From contig CAISHQ010000066.1 of assembly GCA_903885195.1 (NCBI GenBank), positions 50,140 to 114,139 on the forward strand: a stretch of DNA of 64,000 nucleotides. Direction: 5' to 3'. Positions 1-8,780 of this stretch are shown here, piece by piece; positions within the stretch are counted from its first letter, which is position 1, and each line of letters opens with the position of its first letter. Source of the stretch: an uncultured Pseudomonadota bacterium (lineage in GTDB: Bacteria; Pseudomonadota; Gammaproteobacteria; Steroidobacterales; Steroidobacteraceae). The position numbers and the translations under genes were made by a program. Under the pieces are notes generated by a model. It worked only from the letters and a program-made list of their open reading frames with translations. It searched no databases and was not told where the DNA came from.

Positions 1-717
1 GTCGTCGATAACCCGTATGGCCTCGGGGCCCTGTGGGAGCAAGGCGATTTCGTCGCCAAGGGCACGCTGATCATCATGGTGATCATGTCGTTGACCTCTT
101 GGTACGTCATCATCATGAAGTTCCTGGACCAGCGTAAGCTCATGGCTTCCGCCAAGGTTGCGGAGCAGAAGTTCTGGACGGCCTCTTCGATTCGCGAAGC
201 GGTCGACCGGCTGCCGAAGGGCGACACCTACCGCGTGATCGCGGAAGATGGTCTGCGTGCCTCGCAGCACCACGAAGGTCGTCTCACGGATCGCATCGAC
301 CTGCACGAGTGGGTGACCATGTCGTTGCAGCGTTCGGTCGAAGGCGTCAACTCGGTGCTGACGGGCGGCCTGCCTTGGCTTGCGACCGTGGGTTCCACCG
401 CTCCGTTCGTCGGCCTGTTCGGCACGGTGTGGGGCATCTATCACGCCCTCGTCGCGATCGGCGTATCCGGTCAGGCCAGCATCGACAAGGTCGCTGGCCC
501 CGTGGGTGAAGCTCTCATCATGACGGCAATCGGCCTCGCGGTCGCAGTGCCGGCGGTGATGGGTTACAACTGGCTGATCCGTCGCAACAAGAACGTGCAG
601 GAAGAGTTGAGCAACTTCACCTCCGACCTGCATGCGTTCCTGGTGAGCGGTGCTCGCGTGGCTGTCCCGGCTCCGGCGGCTGCGGCTGCCCCGGCGGCCG
701 CCCCGGCCAAGAAGTAA
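1..717 (+). CDS. exbB: ExbB, MotA/TolQ/ExbB proton channel (5' end outside the window)
   Basis: Inner-membrane proton channel subunit that, with ExbD, energises TonB for outer-membrane transport. The reading frame is open from base 1, so the true start lies upstream; an internal ATG at 76 is only the first ATG in view. 238 residues are visible. There is a hydrophobic segment near the visible N-terminus, then a cytoplasmic region, then two further membrane helices (around GLPWLATVGSTAPFVGLFGTV and ALIMTAIGLAVAVPAVMG) with the Gly/Pro-rich signature typical of the family. The C-terminus ends in an Ala/Pro-rich tail. Two exbD genes follow at 819 and 1269, which supports ExbB over TolQ. A strong stem-loop separates it from the first exbD. 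Confidence 0.95.
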   Translation, partial: VVDNPYGLGALWEQGDFVAKGTLIIMVIMSLTSWYVIIMKFLDQRKLMASAKVAEQKFWTASSIREAVDRLPKGDTYRVIAEDGLRASQHHEGRLTDRIDLHEWVTMSLQRSVEGVNSVLTGGLPWLATVGSTAPFVGLFGTVWGIYHALVAIGVSGQASIDKVAGPVGEALIMTAIGLAVAVPAVMGYNWLIRRNKNVQEELSNFTSDLHAFLVSGARVAVPAPAAAAAPAAAPAKK

Positions 718-755
718 GCATTCGCTCCGGCATCAACCGGCCCTAAGTATCGTTA

Positions 756-787
756 CGGAGCGCGGCGTCTTTTGACGTCGCGCTCCG
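756..787 (+). promoter_or_regulatory. 14-bp stem-loop between exbB and exbD
   Basis: Bases 756-769 pair with 774-787 around a TTTT loop; the outer nine pairs and inner four pairs are Watson-Crick, with one G-T wobble between (765/778). No T-tract follows, so it does not look like a terminator. It may protect or punctuate the mRNA between exbB and exbD and so help set their unequal stoichiometry. The structure is seen in the sequence; the role is inferred. Confidence 0.6.
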
Positions 788-818
788 GGCGAACCGGGTC
801 AGACGAGGAATCGAACCC

Positions 819-1250
819 ATGGCGATGAGCGTTGGCTCCAGCGACGAAGAATTCAACTCAACGATCAACACGACCCCGCTCGTCGACGTCATGTTGGTGT
901 TGTTGATCATCTTCCTGATCACCATCCCGGTGATCACGAAGACGGTGAAGGTGTCCTTGCCCAAGGCCGCCAACATCGCGACCCAGACCAAGCCCGAGAA
1001 CATCACCGTTGCGATTGATCCGCAGGGGAACATCTACTGGAACAACGAGCAGATCGGCTCCAAGGACCAGTTGATCGAGATGATCAAGCTCGAGGCGGTC
1101 AAGGATCCGCAGCCGGAGATCCACATCCGCGGCGACTCCAATGCCCGTTTCGAAGACGTCGGTCGCGTGCTCTATGCCATCCAGCGTGGCGGCATCGTCA
1201 AGGTGGGCTTCATCACCGAGCCGGACCGCGGCATCCGCGGCTCGCGCTAA
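819..1250 (+). CDS. exbD: ExbD/TolR-type biopolymer transport protein, copy 1
   Basis: ExbD subunit of the TonB motor: a short cytoplasmic N-terminus, one membrane helix (about residues 21-39) and a periplasmic domain. The helix carries the conserved proton-handling Asp (D23, context PLVDVML). Length 143 aa is normal for the family. ATG at 819 follows a GAGGA-type ribosome site. Its first nine residues match those of the next gene except at one position, showing a tandem duplication; the periplasmic domains have diverged. Confidence 0.94.
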   Translation: MAMSVGSSDEEFNSTINTTPLVDVMLVLLIIFLITIPVITKTVKVSLPKAANIATQTKPENITVAIDPQGNIYWNNEQIGSKDQLIEMIKLEAVKDPQPEIHIRGDSNARFEDVGRVLYAIQRGGIVKVGFITEPDRGIRGSR

Positions 1251-1268
1251 GTTCAGGGGGAACCAACC

Positions 1269-1691
1269 ATGGCAATGAGTGTAGGCAGCAGCAACGATGG
1301 CGCGATGTGTGACATCAACACGACGCCGCTCATCGACGTCATGCTCGTGTTGCTCATCATGTTCATCATCACCATTCCGGTGATGACGCACGCGGTGAAG
1401 CTCGACATGCCGCGTCCGACGAACGCACCTCCGCCACCCGTCCAGCCTGAGGTGATCGACATCGAGATCGATTTCGACGGCACGATCGTTTGGAACGGCA
1501 CGCCGATCTCGGACGTCGCGGTACTCGAAAAGTACTTCCGGGTGGAGTCGCAGAAAGACCCGCAGCCGGAATTGCATATGCGTCCCGACAAGCGCGCCAA
1601 GTACGACACCGTCGCCCGGGTGCTCGCTTCCGCGCAGCGCAACCGTATGAAGAAGATCGGTTTCGTGAACGTGTCGGAGTTCCAGGACTGA
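1269..1691 (+). CDS. exbD: ExbD/TolR-type biopolymer transport protein, copy 2
   Basis: Second ExbD, 140 aa, 18 bases after the first. It keeps the same architecture with membrane-helix Asp D23 (PLIDVML) and the C-terminal periplasmic domain (shared KDPQPE segment), but has a Pro-rich linker after the helix (NAPPPPVQPE). Two different ExbD proteins per ExbB are known from xanthomonads and related bacteria, where the second copy can be dispensable for iron uptake but needed for other TonB functions. The gene is followed by a strong intrinsic terminator, which closes the exbB-exbD-exbD unit. Confidence 0.94.
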   Translation: MAMSVGSSNDGAMCDINTTPLIDVMLVLLIMFIITIPVMTHAVKLDMPRPTNAPPPPVQPEVIDIEIDFDGTIVWNGTPISDVAVLEKYFRVESQKDPQPELHMRPDKRAKYDTVARVLASAQRNRMKKIGFVNVSEFQD

Positions 1692-1729
1692 GGCGCGTGA
1701 ACGCGTGTTGATCCTGTAAGGCCAAATCC

Positions 1730-1765
1730 CTCGCCGCATTCAACCGGATGCGGCGAGTTTTTTTT
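1730..1765 (+). terminator. Intrinsic terminator after the second exbD
   Basis: A 10-bp perfect stem (1730-1739 with 1748-1757, CTCGCCGCAT/ATGCGGCGAG), an 8-base loop and eight T residues (1758-1765). It separates the exb genes from the TPR genes. Confidence 0.93.
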
Positions 1766-1811
1766 AGGTGTTCCACTCGGGACATCCCGCCCACGCTCGA
1801 AGAGGATAGTC

Positions 1812-3014
1812 ATGAGGAAGTCAGTCGGATACGTCGCGTTCGTCGCTGCAGCGCTTGCCATGTCGGTCGGTACGCCGGCTCGGGCGGAGAAGGTCAGCCC
1901 GGCGATCGCCAAGACACTGCAGGCCGCCCAGAACGCCAGCAAAGCCCGCAAGTGGGGCGAGTGTCTCTCCAACCTGCGCACCGCCGACGCCGCGGGTGGC
2001 AAGACGGCCTACGACAGTTTCATCATCAACGAGCTGACGGCCTTTTGCGCCTTGAGTTCAAACGACATCGCGACGGCGACGCGCGCCTACGAAACCAATC
2101 TCAACTCACCGTTCGCCGCCGACAAGATCGCGCAGCGCACGCGTGATCTGACCAAGATCTACTTCAATGCTCGCAACTACGCCAAGACGGTCGAGCTGGG
2201 CAAAAGCGCGATCAAGTCGGGCTACGCTGACGCGGACACCTACCTCGTGGTGTCGCAGTCGTACTACCAGCAAAATGACTTCAAGAATGCCCGCGATTTC
2301 GTCGGCAGCTGGATTCGTGACCAGGAGAAGCGCGGTCAGCGGCCGAAGGAAAACGCGATCCAGATCTATGTGACCTCGTGCATGCGGCTGAAGGACGAGG
2401 CCTGCACGGCTGCAGGCTTCGAGAAGCTCGTGACCTACTACCCGAATCCGGCGGGCTGGGCGAATCTCATGCAGTCGCTGTTCGAGGCGCGCAGCGAGGC
2501 GGCCGCCTTCAACGCTTACCGTCTGGCCACCGACGTCGGTGCCATGCGCCGTGCGGACGATTACACCGAGATGGCGCAGCGCGCCATCGAGAAGGGACTG
2601 CCCGGCGAGGCGCAGAAGACGCTTGAAGCAGCGTTCGCCGCCAAAGTGTTTACCGAAAAGCGCGACATTGATCGCAACCAGCGCTTGCTCAATTCTGCCA
2701 AGGAGCGTGCGGCGGCAGATCGGGCCAGCCTAGCCAAGCAGGATCGCGACGCAGCGGCCAACAAAAGCGCCGACGCAGACATCCGTGTCGGACAGGCCTA
2801 CATGAGCTATGGCCAGTATCCACAGGCGGTTGCGGCACTGCAGCGCGGCATCGGTAAGGGCACAGCCACCGATCCGGCTGAAGCACAGCTCGTACTCGGT
2901 ATTGCTCACTTGCGCGGCGGCAACAAGGCCGAAGCGGGCAAGGCGTTCCGCGCGGTCAAGGGCGATCAGGACATGCAACGCATCGCCAAGTTGTGGAGCC
3001 TGCGGGCGCAGTAA
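1812..3014 (+). CDS. Exported TPR-repeat protein, paralog 1
   Basis: 400-aa protein with a clear Sec signal peptide (residues 1-25, ending TPARA). The rest is helical and Ala/Lys-rich with TPR-like pairs of helices (for example around residues 330-370, ADIRVGQAYMSYGQYPQAVA). The next gene is a paralog: both carry the block RRADDYTEMAQ-AIEKGLPGEAQ. TPR proteins located after exbB/exbD genes are seen in other proteobacteria and may act in the periplasm on the TonB system, but no direct function is shown here. Start ATG at 1812 follows GAGGAT. Confidence 0.85.
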   Translation: MRKSVGYVAFVAAALAMSVGTPARAEKVSPAIAKTLQAAQNASKARKWGECLSNLRTADAAGGKTAYDSFIINELTAFCALSSNDIATATRAYETNLNSPFAADKIAQRTRDLTKIYFNARNYAKTVELGKSAIKSGYADADTYLVVSQSYYQQNDFKNARDFVGSWIRDQEKRGQRPKENAIQIYVTSCMRLKDEACTAAGFEKLVTYYPNPAGWANLMQSLFEARSEAAAFNAYRLATDVGAMRRADDYTEMAQRAIEKGLPGEAQKTLEAAFAAKVFTEKRDIDRNQRLLNSAKERAAADRASLAKQDRDAAANKSADADIRVGQAYMSYGQYPQAVAALQRGIGKGTATDPAEAQLVLGIAHLRGGNKAEAGKAFRAVKGDQDMQRIAKLWSLRAQ

Positions 3015-3058
3015 GGCGCTCTGCAGACAGAAGAGTCGGTATCCGGGGGTAGTTCATC

Positions 3059-4282
3059 ATGCGCAACACATTGATTTCCGCCGCCGTGGTCGCGGTTCTG
3101 CTTAACGCCCCTGCGGCCTTGGCCCAGAAGGCTAAAGAGGCTGCGCCCAAGCCCCCCTCAATTACCAAGGTGGTGGTCAAGCAGGTCAAGGCGGCGCAGG
3201 ATGCGATCAAGGGCGAGAAGTGGGCGGACTGCGTGGCCAGTCTCAAGTCCACTGAAAGCCTGCCCGGCCAATCGCCCTACGACGTCTTCGCCGTCAATGA
3301 ATTGCTTGGGTTTTGCTCTGCGCGTGTCGGCGATACCGCCGGGGCGGCGAAATCGTTCGAAATTGGCCTCGAGGCCGGGTTCATTGACCCCTCGCAAATC
3401 GTCATGCGCTACAAGCAGCTGCTGCAGCTGCACTACAACCTGAAGAATTATCCCAAGGCCGTGGACTACGGCCGGCGCGCCATCGCTGCGGGCAACACCG
3501 AGGAGCCGGTGGCGTTGCTGGTCGCGCAGTCGCTGTATTTGCTCAACGACTTCAAGGGCACCGTGGAGTTCGTGCAGGGATGGATCGCCGGCGCCGAGCA
3601 GCGCGGGGAAACCCCACCGGACCTCGGCCTGCAGCTCTACGTCAGCGCATGCTCGCGACTCGAGGACAGTGCCTGCCAATTGCGTGCACTCGAGAAGCAG
3701 GCGGCCTATCACCCGAAGGCCGAGACCTGGTCCAACATCGCATTGCTGTTGCTGCGCTCGGGGACCGAGGTCAACACACTGAACGTATTCCGCCTGTCCA
3801 AGGAAGCCGGTGGTCTGCGCCGCGCCGACGATTACACGGAGATGGCGCAGCTAGCGATCGAAAAGGGTCTGCCGGGCGAGGCTCAGAGTGTGCTCGAGGC
3901 CGGACTCGCGAATGGCACCATCACGACGGGTCCGGCGGCAGAGCTCGCGAAGCGGCTGCTCGGTACGGCCAAGGCTCAAGCCGCAGCCGACAAGCCGACC
4001 CTGCTCAAGCAGGATGCGGAGGCTGCGGCCAAGAAAAATGGCGAAATCGACTCGCGAATCGGGCTCGCGCACCTGAGCTACGGCGACAACGAGCGTGCCA
4101 TCGCGGCGCTGCAGCGGGCCCTCGACAAGGGTAATGCGCGAAACCCCGACGAAACCCGCCTCAATCTCGGTATCGCTCAGCTTCGGGCAGGGCAGAAGGA
4201 TGCCGCGCTGGGTTCGTTCGCGGCCGTGAAGGGCGACGAGTTGCAGCGCCTCGCCAGGCTCTGGAGTCTGCGCGCGCGCTGA
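3059..4282 (+). CDS. Exported TPR-repeat protein, paralog 2
   Basis: 407-aa paralog of the preceding gene, 44 bases downstream. Signal peptide of about 22 residues (ends PAALA), then TPR-like helices. It has the same order of segments as paralog 1: an N-terminal Trp/Cys block (GEKWADC), the central RRADDYTEMAQ block and a C-terminal repeat ending LARLWSLRAR, against LWSLRAQ in paralog 1. It meets the next gene tail to tail with 5 bases between them. Role probably periplasmic and linked to TonB-ExbBD; this is inferred from location. Confidence 0.85.
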   Translation: MRNTLISAAVVAVLLNAPAALAQKAKEAAPKPPSITKVVVKQVKAAQDAIKGEKWADCVASLKSTESLPGQSPYDVFAVNELLGFCSARVGDTAGAAKSFEIGLEAGFIDPSQIVMRYKQLLQLHYNLKNYPKAVDYGRRAIAAGNTEEPVALLVAQSLYLLNDFKGTVEFVQGWIAGAEQRGETPPDLGLQLYVSACSRLEDSACQLRALEKQAAYHPKAETWSNIALLLLRSGTEVNTLNVFRLSKEAGGLRRADDYTEMAQLAIEKGLPGEAQSVLEAGLANGTITTGPAAELAKRLLGTAKAQAAADKPTLLKQDAEAAAKKNGEIDSRIGLAHLSYGDNERAIAALQRALDKGNARNPDETRLNLGIAQLRAGQKDAALGSFAAVKGDELQRLARLWSLRAR

Positions 4283-4287
4283 CGCCG

Positions 4288-5172
4288 TCAGCTTGTGCTG
4301 GCCTCGTCTCGCGCGACGATGCGTCGCGCTGGGCTGACTATGGCCATCACCACGACGACCACGAGCGCGGCCGTCACGAGCGACAACTCGAGCGCGTATT
4401 CGGCTGGCTTGACCCAGATCTCATCGAGATGTCCCCACTTCTCGAGGATCTCGTTCACGTTCCACGCGACGATAGCGGTCGGAATGGCGTACCGCAGGGC
4501 GGGGGCCATGCGCTGGAACCACCACAGACGCTGGATCAGATACAGCGCCCAGACCCCAAAAAGAATGCACGATGCGAAGGTCACCCAGTGATCCGTGCCA
4601 AAAATATTTGGGTTGTAGATCGTCAACAAGTAAATGTAGAAAAACCATGTCACGTAAATCGTCTCCATCGCGACGATTGATGCGACGTTGCGGCTGATTG
4701 CGGAGGTTTTCTCACCAAGATTCAGTCGCAGATGGCGATGCAGCCACATGAAGGCATTGCAACGGGTGTCGCGATTGAAGAAAAAGAACACGAGCGTTGC
4801 GAACATGACCCCGACCGACGACAGCATCACTCGATATTCCGGAAGCGTCGGTTTGGCACCCCAGTTCGCCGCTGCCACCTCAAGATCGCGGGCGACCCAG
4901 ACAAAACTGAACTCGATCCAGGATAACCAGATCAGACTGCCGCCTCCAAAGCCCAGCAAGGTCGCAGCGTTCTCACTCTTGTTCCGGCCAACGTAGACCA
5001 TCACGACACCGACGACGCCGATCCAGAACGCTGCCACAAGGTCGTGCCCTGGGAACCACGCATGCTGCATCTGATGCATCACGAAATGCCCCATGCCTTG
5101 CCAGAAGTACACGATGATCACGGCGATGATCGCCGGCAAAGGTGCCTGATAGTATTTTTTAAAATTACTCAC
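4288..5172 (-). CDS. Multi-pass membrane protein of unknown function
   Basis: About 294 aa with some eight hydrophobic segments and several buried His/Trp residues near the start (GHFVMHQMQHAWFPGHD). I do not recognise the family. The start chosen is GTG at 5172, preceded by AAGGGGTGG; longer in-frame versions would overlap the upstream gene (stop at 5213). It is the last gene of a minus-strand run of seven and could be a transporter or redox membrane component for that operon; nothing in the sequence decides this. Confidence 0.75.
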   Translation of the reverse strand: MSNFKKYYQAPLPAIIAVIIVYFWQGMGHFVMHQMQHAWFPGHDLVAAFWIGVVGVVMVYVGRNKSENAATLLGFGGGSLIWLSWIEFSFVWVARDLEVAAANWGAKPTLPEYRVMLSSVGVMFATLVFFFFNRDTRCNAFMWLHRHLRLNLGEKTSAISRNVASIVAMETIYVTWFFYIYLLTIYNPNIFGTDHWVTFASCILFGVWALYLIQRLWWFQRMAPALRYAIPTAIVAWNVNEILEKWGHLDEIWVKPAEYALELSLVTAALVVVVVMAIVSPARRIVARDEASTS

Positions 5173-5212
5173 GACCCACCCCTTGAGGCTCTGCGGCCTC
5201 GTTCTTTGAGTT

Positions 5213-5668
5213 TTATTCCTCGACGGCGGCGACCACCTCGCGCTCGGACATGGGCATCCCACGTCCGGTGGCTTCGGCCAATTCGGCCTCGGCTGCGCGC
5301 ATCATTCGCTCCACGAACGCGGCGCGTCGCGTCGATCGCGCTGCAGCCGCCTTGGCATCTCCGACCCAGCCGTCGATCTCCGTCTGACTGACCAGGCGCT
5401 TTCGGGCCAGTAGACGCTCGACCACATCGAGCCGATCGCGGGTGACCGACAGCTCCTCCATCAGGGTCAAGCTCATCCAGAGCAGCTTGTCCGTGGCCGG
5501 ATCGGCGAAGTAGCGCGGCTTGCGGCCCTTGGCTACTCGCGCGAGACGAGGTGATCCGGCAGCCGCGGGCGCTTGTTGTGCCTTTGCGGAGCGCTTGCGG
5601 GCTGCGGTTCGCTTGGCCGCCTTGGGTCTCTTCGCCGCTGTGGCGCGGGTGCGGGTAGGTTTAGCCAT
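5213..5668 (-). CDS. Small coiled-coil protein with Lys/Ala/Arg-rich N-terminal tail (family copy A)
   Basis: 151 aa. Residues 1-48 are a histone-H1-like basic low-complexity tail; residues 47-130 form a predicted helical, coiled-coil-like core. That core aligns without gaps with the small proteins at 6882 and 45122: shared positions include KG near its start, F/Y then Asp, D-x-L, E-L/V-S, R-L/I, E--L and a C-terminal E-R pair. No known domain is recognised. It lies 14 bases after the methyltransferase gene. The tail could bind nucleic acid or acidic proteins; function unknown. Confidence 0.8.
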   Translation of the reverse strand: MAKPTRTRATAAKRPKAAKRTAARKRSAKAQQAPAAAGSPRLARVAKGRKPRYFADPATDKLLWMSLTLMEELSVTRDRLDVVERLLARKRLVSQTEIDGWVGDAKAAAARSTRRAAFVERMMRAAEAELAEATGRGMPMSEREVVAAVEE

Positions 5669-5682
5669 ACTTCGTCGATGCC

Positions 5683-6831
5683 TCAGCGCTTGAATGCGGC
5701 GAGAATCTTCCAGAGGAAGTGCTCGGTGTAGTTCATCTGCGCCACGTCGAGTTTCGGTGCGAACTCGTCGACCAGCACGGCATCGGCTGCGAACCCGGCC
5801 TTGATCGTTTCAGCCTTGAGGTCGAGATCGGTCATGTAGCGACTGAAGGTTTCGTTGTTGTTGTAGCTTTCCCAGTTGTGCATGAACTTTTCGATGTCCG
5901 TGCGTCCGCGGGGAATCTCGAGGTGCAGCATGAGCCCACCCGGCTTGAGCAACCGGCGGCATTCGGCGAGCACCCGGGTGAGGGCAGATTTCGAGGTCTC
6001 ATGCAGCACGATATGCGAGAGGACCAGATCGAAGCTCCCGTCGGCGAAGTCGGTGCGCTCAGCGTTCTGCTGACTGAAGTCGACGGCGACGCCCATGGCT
6101 TGAGCGCGCGCGTGCGCGTAGCGCAACACCGGGGCTCCGACATCGATACCGTGCACCCGCGCCTTGGGGAAGGCCCGGGCCCAAACCACCGTGCTGTTGC
6201 CGATGGCGCAGCCGAGGTCGAGGATGCTGCGTGGCTTGAGCGAGGGATGCTTTTCGCGCACGTAGGCGAGCAGCGTGTCGCCCGTGAGGTTGTTTTCCTC
6301 GCCGAGCGCCCCGCCCATATAGAGGTTGATGCCCTTGTCGTAGACCGCTCCCGCAGCGACATCGTCCGCGGTGAAATCAGTGTGGTAGCCGCCCGGTTGC
6401 AGATGGATGTCCGCAGCCGTGTGGTACTTGGGCACCACCAGCTTTGGATCGAGGCGCAACGTCCCGCGACGCTTACCTCGGCCACGTTTGCCGAGTGTGC
6501 GAGCGCGGTCGATCAGTTCCGGCAACTGGCGCTCGGTGGGATCGATGACCGATTCCCACAGCAGTTCCTGGCTGCGCCGCTGCATGGCGCTCCAGAATTG
6601 GTAGTACGGATCCTCGGTCATGGCATGGCGCACTTCGTGCTCGTCCTTCGGACCGCGGCCGTGCTTTGAGCGGAATGCCGGCTCGACCCGCGCCGCATAG
6701 ACCTGATAGGCGCCGGGCATCAGCCGGCCAGACAAGTGACCGCGCAGGGCGGAGACGAAGTCCTGTCGCGCCTGCTCGTCGTGGGTGGTCTGAGGGACCA
6801 TCGGATGCTGTTTGAACGCCGGCATGAACAC
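5683..6831 (-). CDS. SAM-dependent methyltransferase with a ~200-aa N-terminal region (copy A)
   Basis: 382 aa. The C-terminal half is a class I methyltransferase: motif I DLGCAIGN (residues 205-212), acidic residue D230 after strand 2 (HGID), then FDLVLSHIVLHE and LLKPGG. The N-terminal ~200 residues are not a known domain to me but are shared with the protein at 34967, including LRLDPKL--P and DIHL-PG--HT. Substrate unknown; the pair is closer to each other than to textbook UbiE-type enzymes. It sits in an operon with a VOC protein and a CoA-transferase, so a small-molecule substrate is likely. ATG at 6831 used; a second in-frame ATG lies two codons on. Confidence 0.85.
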   Translation of the reverse strand: MFMPAFKQHPMVPQTTHDEQARQDFVSALRGHLSGRLMPGAYQVYAARVEPAFRSKHGRGPKDEHEVRHAMTEDPYYQFWSAMQRRSQELLWESVIDPTERQLPELIDRARTLGKRGRGKRRGTLRLDPKLVVPKYHTAADIHLQPGGYHTDFTADDVAAGAVYDKGINLYMGGALGEENNLTGDTLLAYVREKHPSLKPRSILDLGCAIGNSTVVWARAFPKARVHGIDVGAPVLRYAHARAQAMGVAVDFSQQNAERTDFADGSFDLVLSHIVLHETSKSALTRVLAECRRLLKPGGLMLHLEIPRGRTDIEKFMHNWESYNNNETFSRYMTDLDLKAETIKAGFAADAVLVDEFAPKLDVAQMNYTEHFLWKILAAFKR

Positions 6832-6881
6832 CTCTGGAGTGGCTCGATGCAGGCATCGTAACGAGTGGCCGTACGCTCCCG

Positions 6882-7220
6882 TCAGTCGCCCGGCCCAGTG
6901 TCCGAAAGGCGGTTGGCGCGTGCGATGCGCTGCTCGCGAAAGTCCCGGAACGGACGCAGCAGGCGCTCGGCAAGCTCGGCCCGGTGCTGCTGGCGCTCCG
7001 CACTCACCGACTCGTTCGGCTGATAATCGCGGATCGCCTCACGGCTGAGCCCGGACTGTGTCTCGAGCAAGCGCTCGAGGGTATCGATGCGCTCGAACGC
7101 CACAGATAGCTCGGTCGCAATCGCAACGTAGGCCGCATACAGCTGATCGACCGCAGGGTCGTCAAACACCTGAGGGCGGTGACCTTTGGCTCCGCGCGGT
7201 GGCTCGTGCGCCGCGGACAA
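6882..7220 (-). CDS. Small coiled-coil protein (family copy B)
   Basis: 112 aa, acidic/basic helical protein lacking the long basic tail of copy A. Residues 12 to about 95 align without gaps with copies A (5213) and C (45122): KGHRPQVFDDP, then ELSV and ERIDTLERLL. The start is TTG at 7220, immediately after the TGA of the VOC gene (TGATTG), with a G-rich ribosome site inside the end of that gene, so the two are probably translationally coupled. No known domain is recognised. Confidence 0.78.
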   Translation of the reverse strand: MSAAHEPPRGAKGHRPQVFDDPAVDQLYAAYVAIATELSVAFERIDTLERLLETQSGLSREAIRDYQPNESVSAERQQHRAELAERLLRPFRDFREQRIARANRLSDTGPGD

Positions 7221-8114
7221 TCAGGCGCCCCCTTCGATCAATTCGATCCACTCGCCGCCCGGGCCGACGCAGACGCCCGCTTTACGGCCGTGGTACGGCG
7301 CCACGGGGAGCGCGCGCGGTGGCGCCAACCACTCGACTGTGGAGGGCAGTTCCTTCACTGCAAAGCTCACCATCGAGATCGCCGGCGGCAGTTCACCCTC
7401 GCGCGCGATGCGCGGCCGCGTGTTCGGCGGCATGTGATCGGCTTCGATGAAGGACTGACCTTGCAGCGCGATGGCGGCTAGATCGTGCTTGCTGTCGGAC
7501 GGCAGCCCCTGGGCATTGGAGAGCACGGTGATCACCGCCGGCACCACGGGTGCTTTCGCGGTATTGAAGTGCTGATGGTAGAAGTCGTTGAGTGCCGCAC
7601 AGGACGGTCCGCCCAGGATCACGATGAACACGCGATCGACATAGTGCTTAGGGTCGGGCGTGTCGAAATCGGGCAACTTTTCTTTGAACGAGGTCAGATA
7701 GATCGATTCGCCTGCTGGGCCCAGGGCCTGCATGGCGCGGATCTTGTCCGAGAAGGACAAATCCGCCGGCGGGCCGATGATCTTGAAGGGCGAGTCGACG
7801 AGGCGCGCGGCAATGCCGTCGGTGTCCTGCACCATCAACTCCGCCGCGTTCCAACCCATGTGCTGAAAGGGCACGTAGTCGACGGCGGGTTTGCTCTCGA
7901 TGAAGCGGAAGAAGGTATGCCCTTCACCCCCCGGCAACATCAATGCGTAGCGACGCCCGACGAGGCCGGGCAAATTCCAGATCGCGGCTTGTGCCGAGGA
8001 CACCCGCCCGTGGTCGACCAGCTCGTACCCGAGATACAGGTGATAGCTGTCGATCATGTGCTGCAGATCCGGTGCAGCGACCGTGACACAGGAAATCGGA
8101 CCGATGCTCGGCAT
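7221..8114 (-). CDS. VOC (glyoxalase/dioxygenase-fold) family protein, copy A
   Basis: 297 aa with two repeated VOC modules (about residues 5-120 and 155-290), the fold of extradiol dioxygenases and glyoxalases. The second module begins VDRVFIVILGGPS, a block that recurs as VDRTFIVVLGGPS in the paralog at 38489; the two also share a PP--MVSFA segment and a G-EWIELIE end. Metal ligands cannot be assigned with confidence. Start ATG at 8114; the frame is open further upstream but that would run into the next gene. It lies between a cysteine hydrolase and a small coiled-coil gene in the seven-gene operon. Confidence 0.84.
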   Translation of the reverse strand: MPSIGPISCVTVAAPDLQHMIDSYHLYLGYELVDHGRVSSAQAAIWNLPGLVGRRYALMLPGGEGHTFFRFIESKPAVDYVPFQHMGWNAAELMVQDTDGIAARLVDSPFKIIGPPADLSFSDKIRAMQALGPAGESIYLTSFKEKLPDFDTPDPKHYVDRVFIVILGGPSCAALNDFYHQHFNTAKAPVVPAVITVLSNAQGLPSDSKHDLAAIALQGQSFIEADHMPPNTRPRIAREGELPPAISMVSFAVKELPSTVEWLAPPRALPVAPYHGRKAGVCVGPGGEWIELIEGGA

Positions 8115-8124
8115 GCTCAGAACC

Positions 8125-8769
8125 TCAGCTGCGCGCAGGCAGCGATTGCAGATAGCGCAGGGCGTCGGCGAGGTGGATGACCTCGGCGTATTTCGCCTGC
8201 AGATCGAAGAGATTGGCCTCGTGCGGTCCCGGCGCGCGATCCCCAACTGCTTCGCGCACCACGAGTGGAACGAAGCCGTGCTGTACGCAGTCGACCGCGC
8301 TGGCGCGGACGCAGCCGCTCGTGGAGAGCCCTGCGATCAGCACGCTGTCCACCCCGAGCGAGGTCAGGGTCGAGGCCAGCGACGTAGCGAAAAACGCGCT
8401 CGCGTATTGCTTGGAGATGACGGTCTCGCCCGGCAACGGCTCGAGACCCTCTGCAAAGGCGGCGAGGTCGGGGTGGGCCCCGATTTCGAAGCACTTCAGC
8501 GCAGGCACCTTGCGGAAAAACACGCCGCCATCGCGCCCGCCCGGCTGATAGACGACGTTGGTGTGCACGATGGGGATAGCCGCCGCGCGGGCCGCTCGAA
8601 GCAGCGTCTCGCAATCGGCTCTTGCCTGCTCGACGCCGGCGTAGAGCGGGGAGGTGCGTTCCAGGTAGGCGCGGACGAAGTCGATGACCAGTAAGGCAGG
8701 TCGCTGCCCCGGCTGCAGCGACTTGCCGAACCCACCGCGGGCGTAATTCTCGGAGAGGGACTCAGACAC
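8125..8769 (-). CDS. Isochorismatase-family cysteine hydrolase, copy A
   Basis: 214 aa, Rossmann-like amidohydrolase. The catalytic triad is visible: D30 (LLVIDFV), K120 (ISKQYASAF) and C153 (LSTSGCVRAS). Known members hydrolyse N-carbamoylsarcosine, maleamate, nicotinamide or isochorismate; the TSGCVRA-type nucleophile loop is typical of the carbamoylsarcosine/maleamate branch. A paralog sits at 15233. It is the second gene of the operon, 11 bases after the CoA-transferase. Cleavage of an amide or carbamoyl group is the likely reaction; substrate not determined. Confidence 0.88.
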   Translation of the reverse strand: MSESLSENYARGGFGKSLQPGQRPALLVIDFVRAYLERTSPLYAGVEQARADCETLLRAARAAAIPIVHTNVVYQPGGRDGGVFFRKVPALKCFEIGAHPDLAAFAEGLEPLPGETVISKQYASAFFATSLASTLTSLGVDSVLIAGLSTSGCVRASAVDCVQHGFVPLVVREAVGDRAPGPHEANLFDLQAKYAEVIHLADALRYLQSLPARS

Positions 8770-8780
8770 GGCGGCGACGC

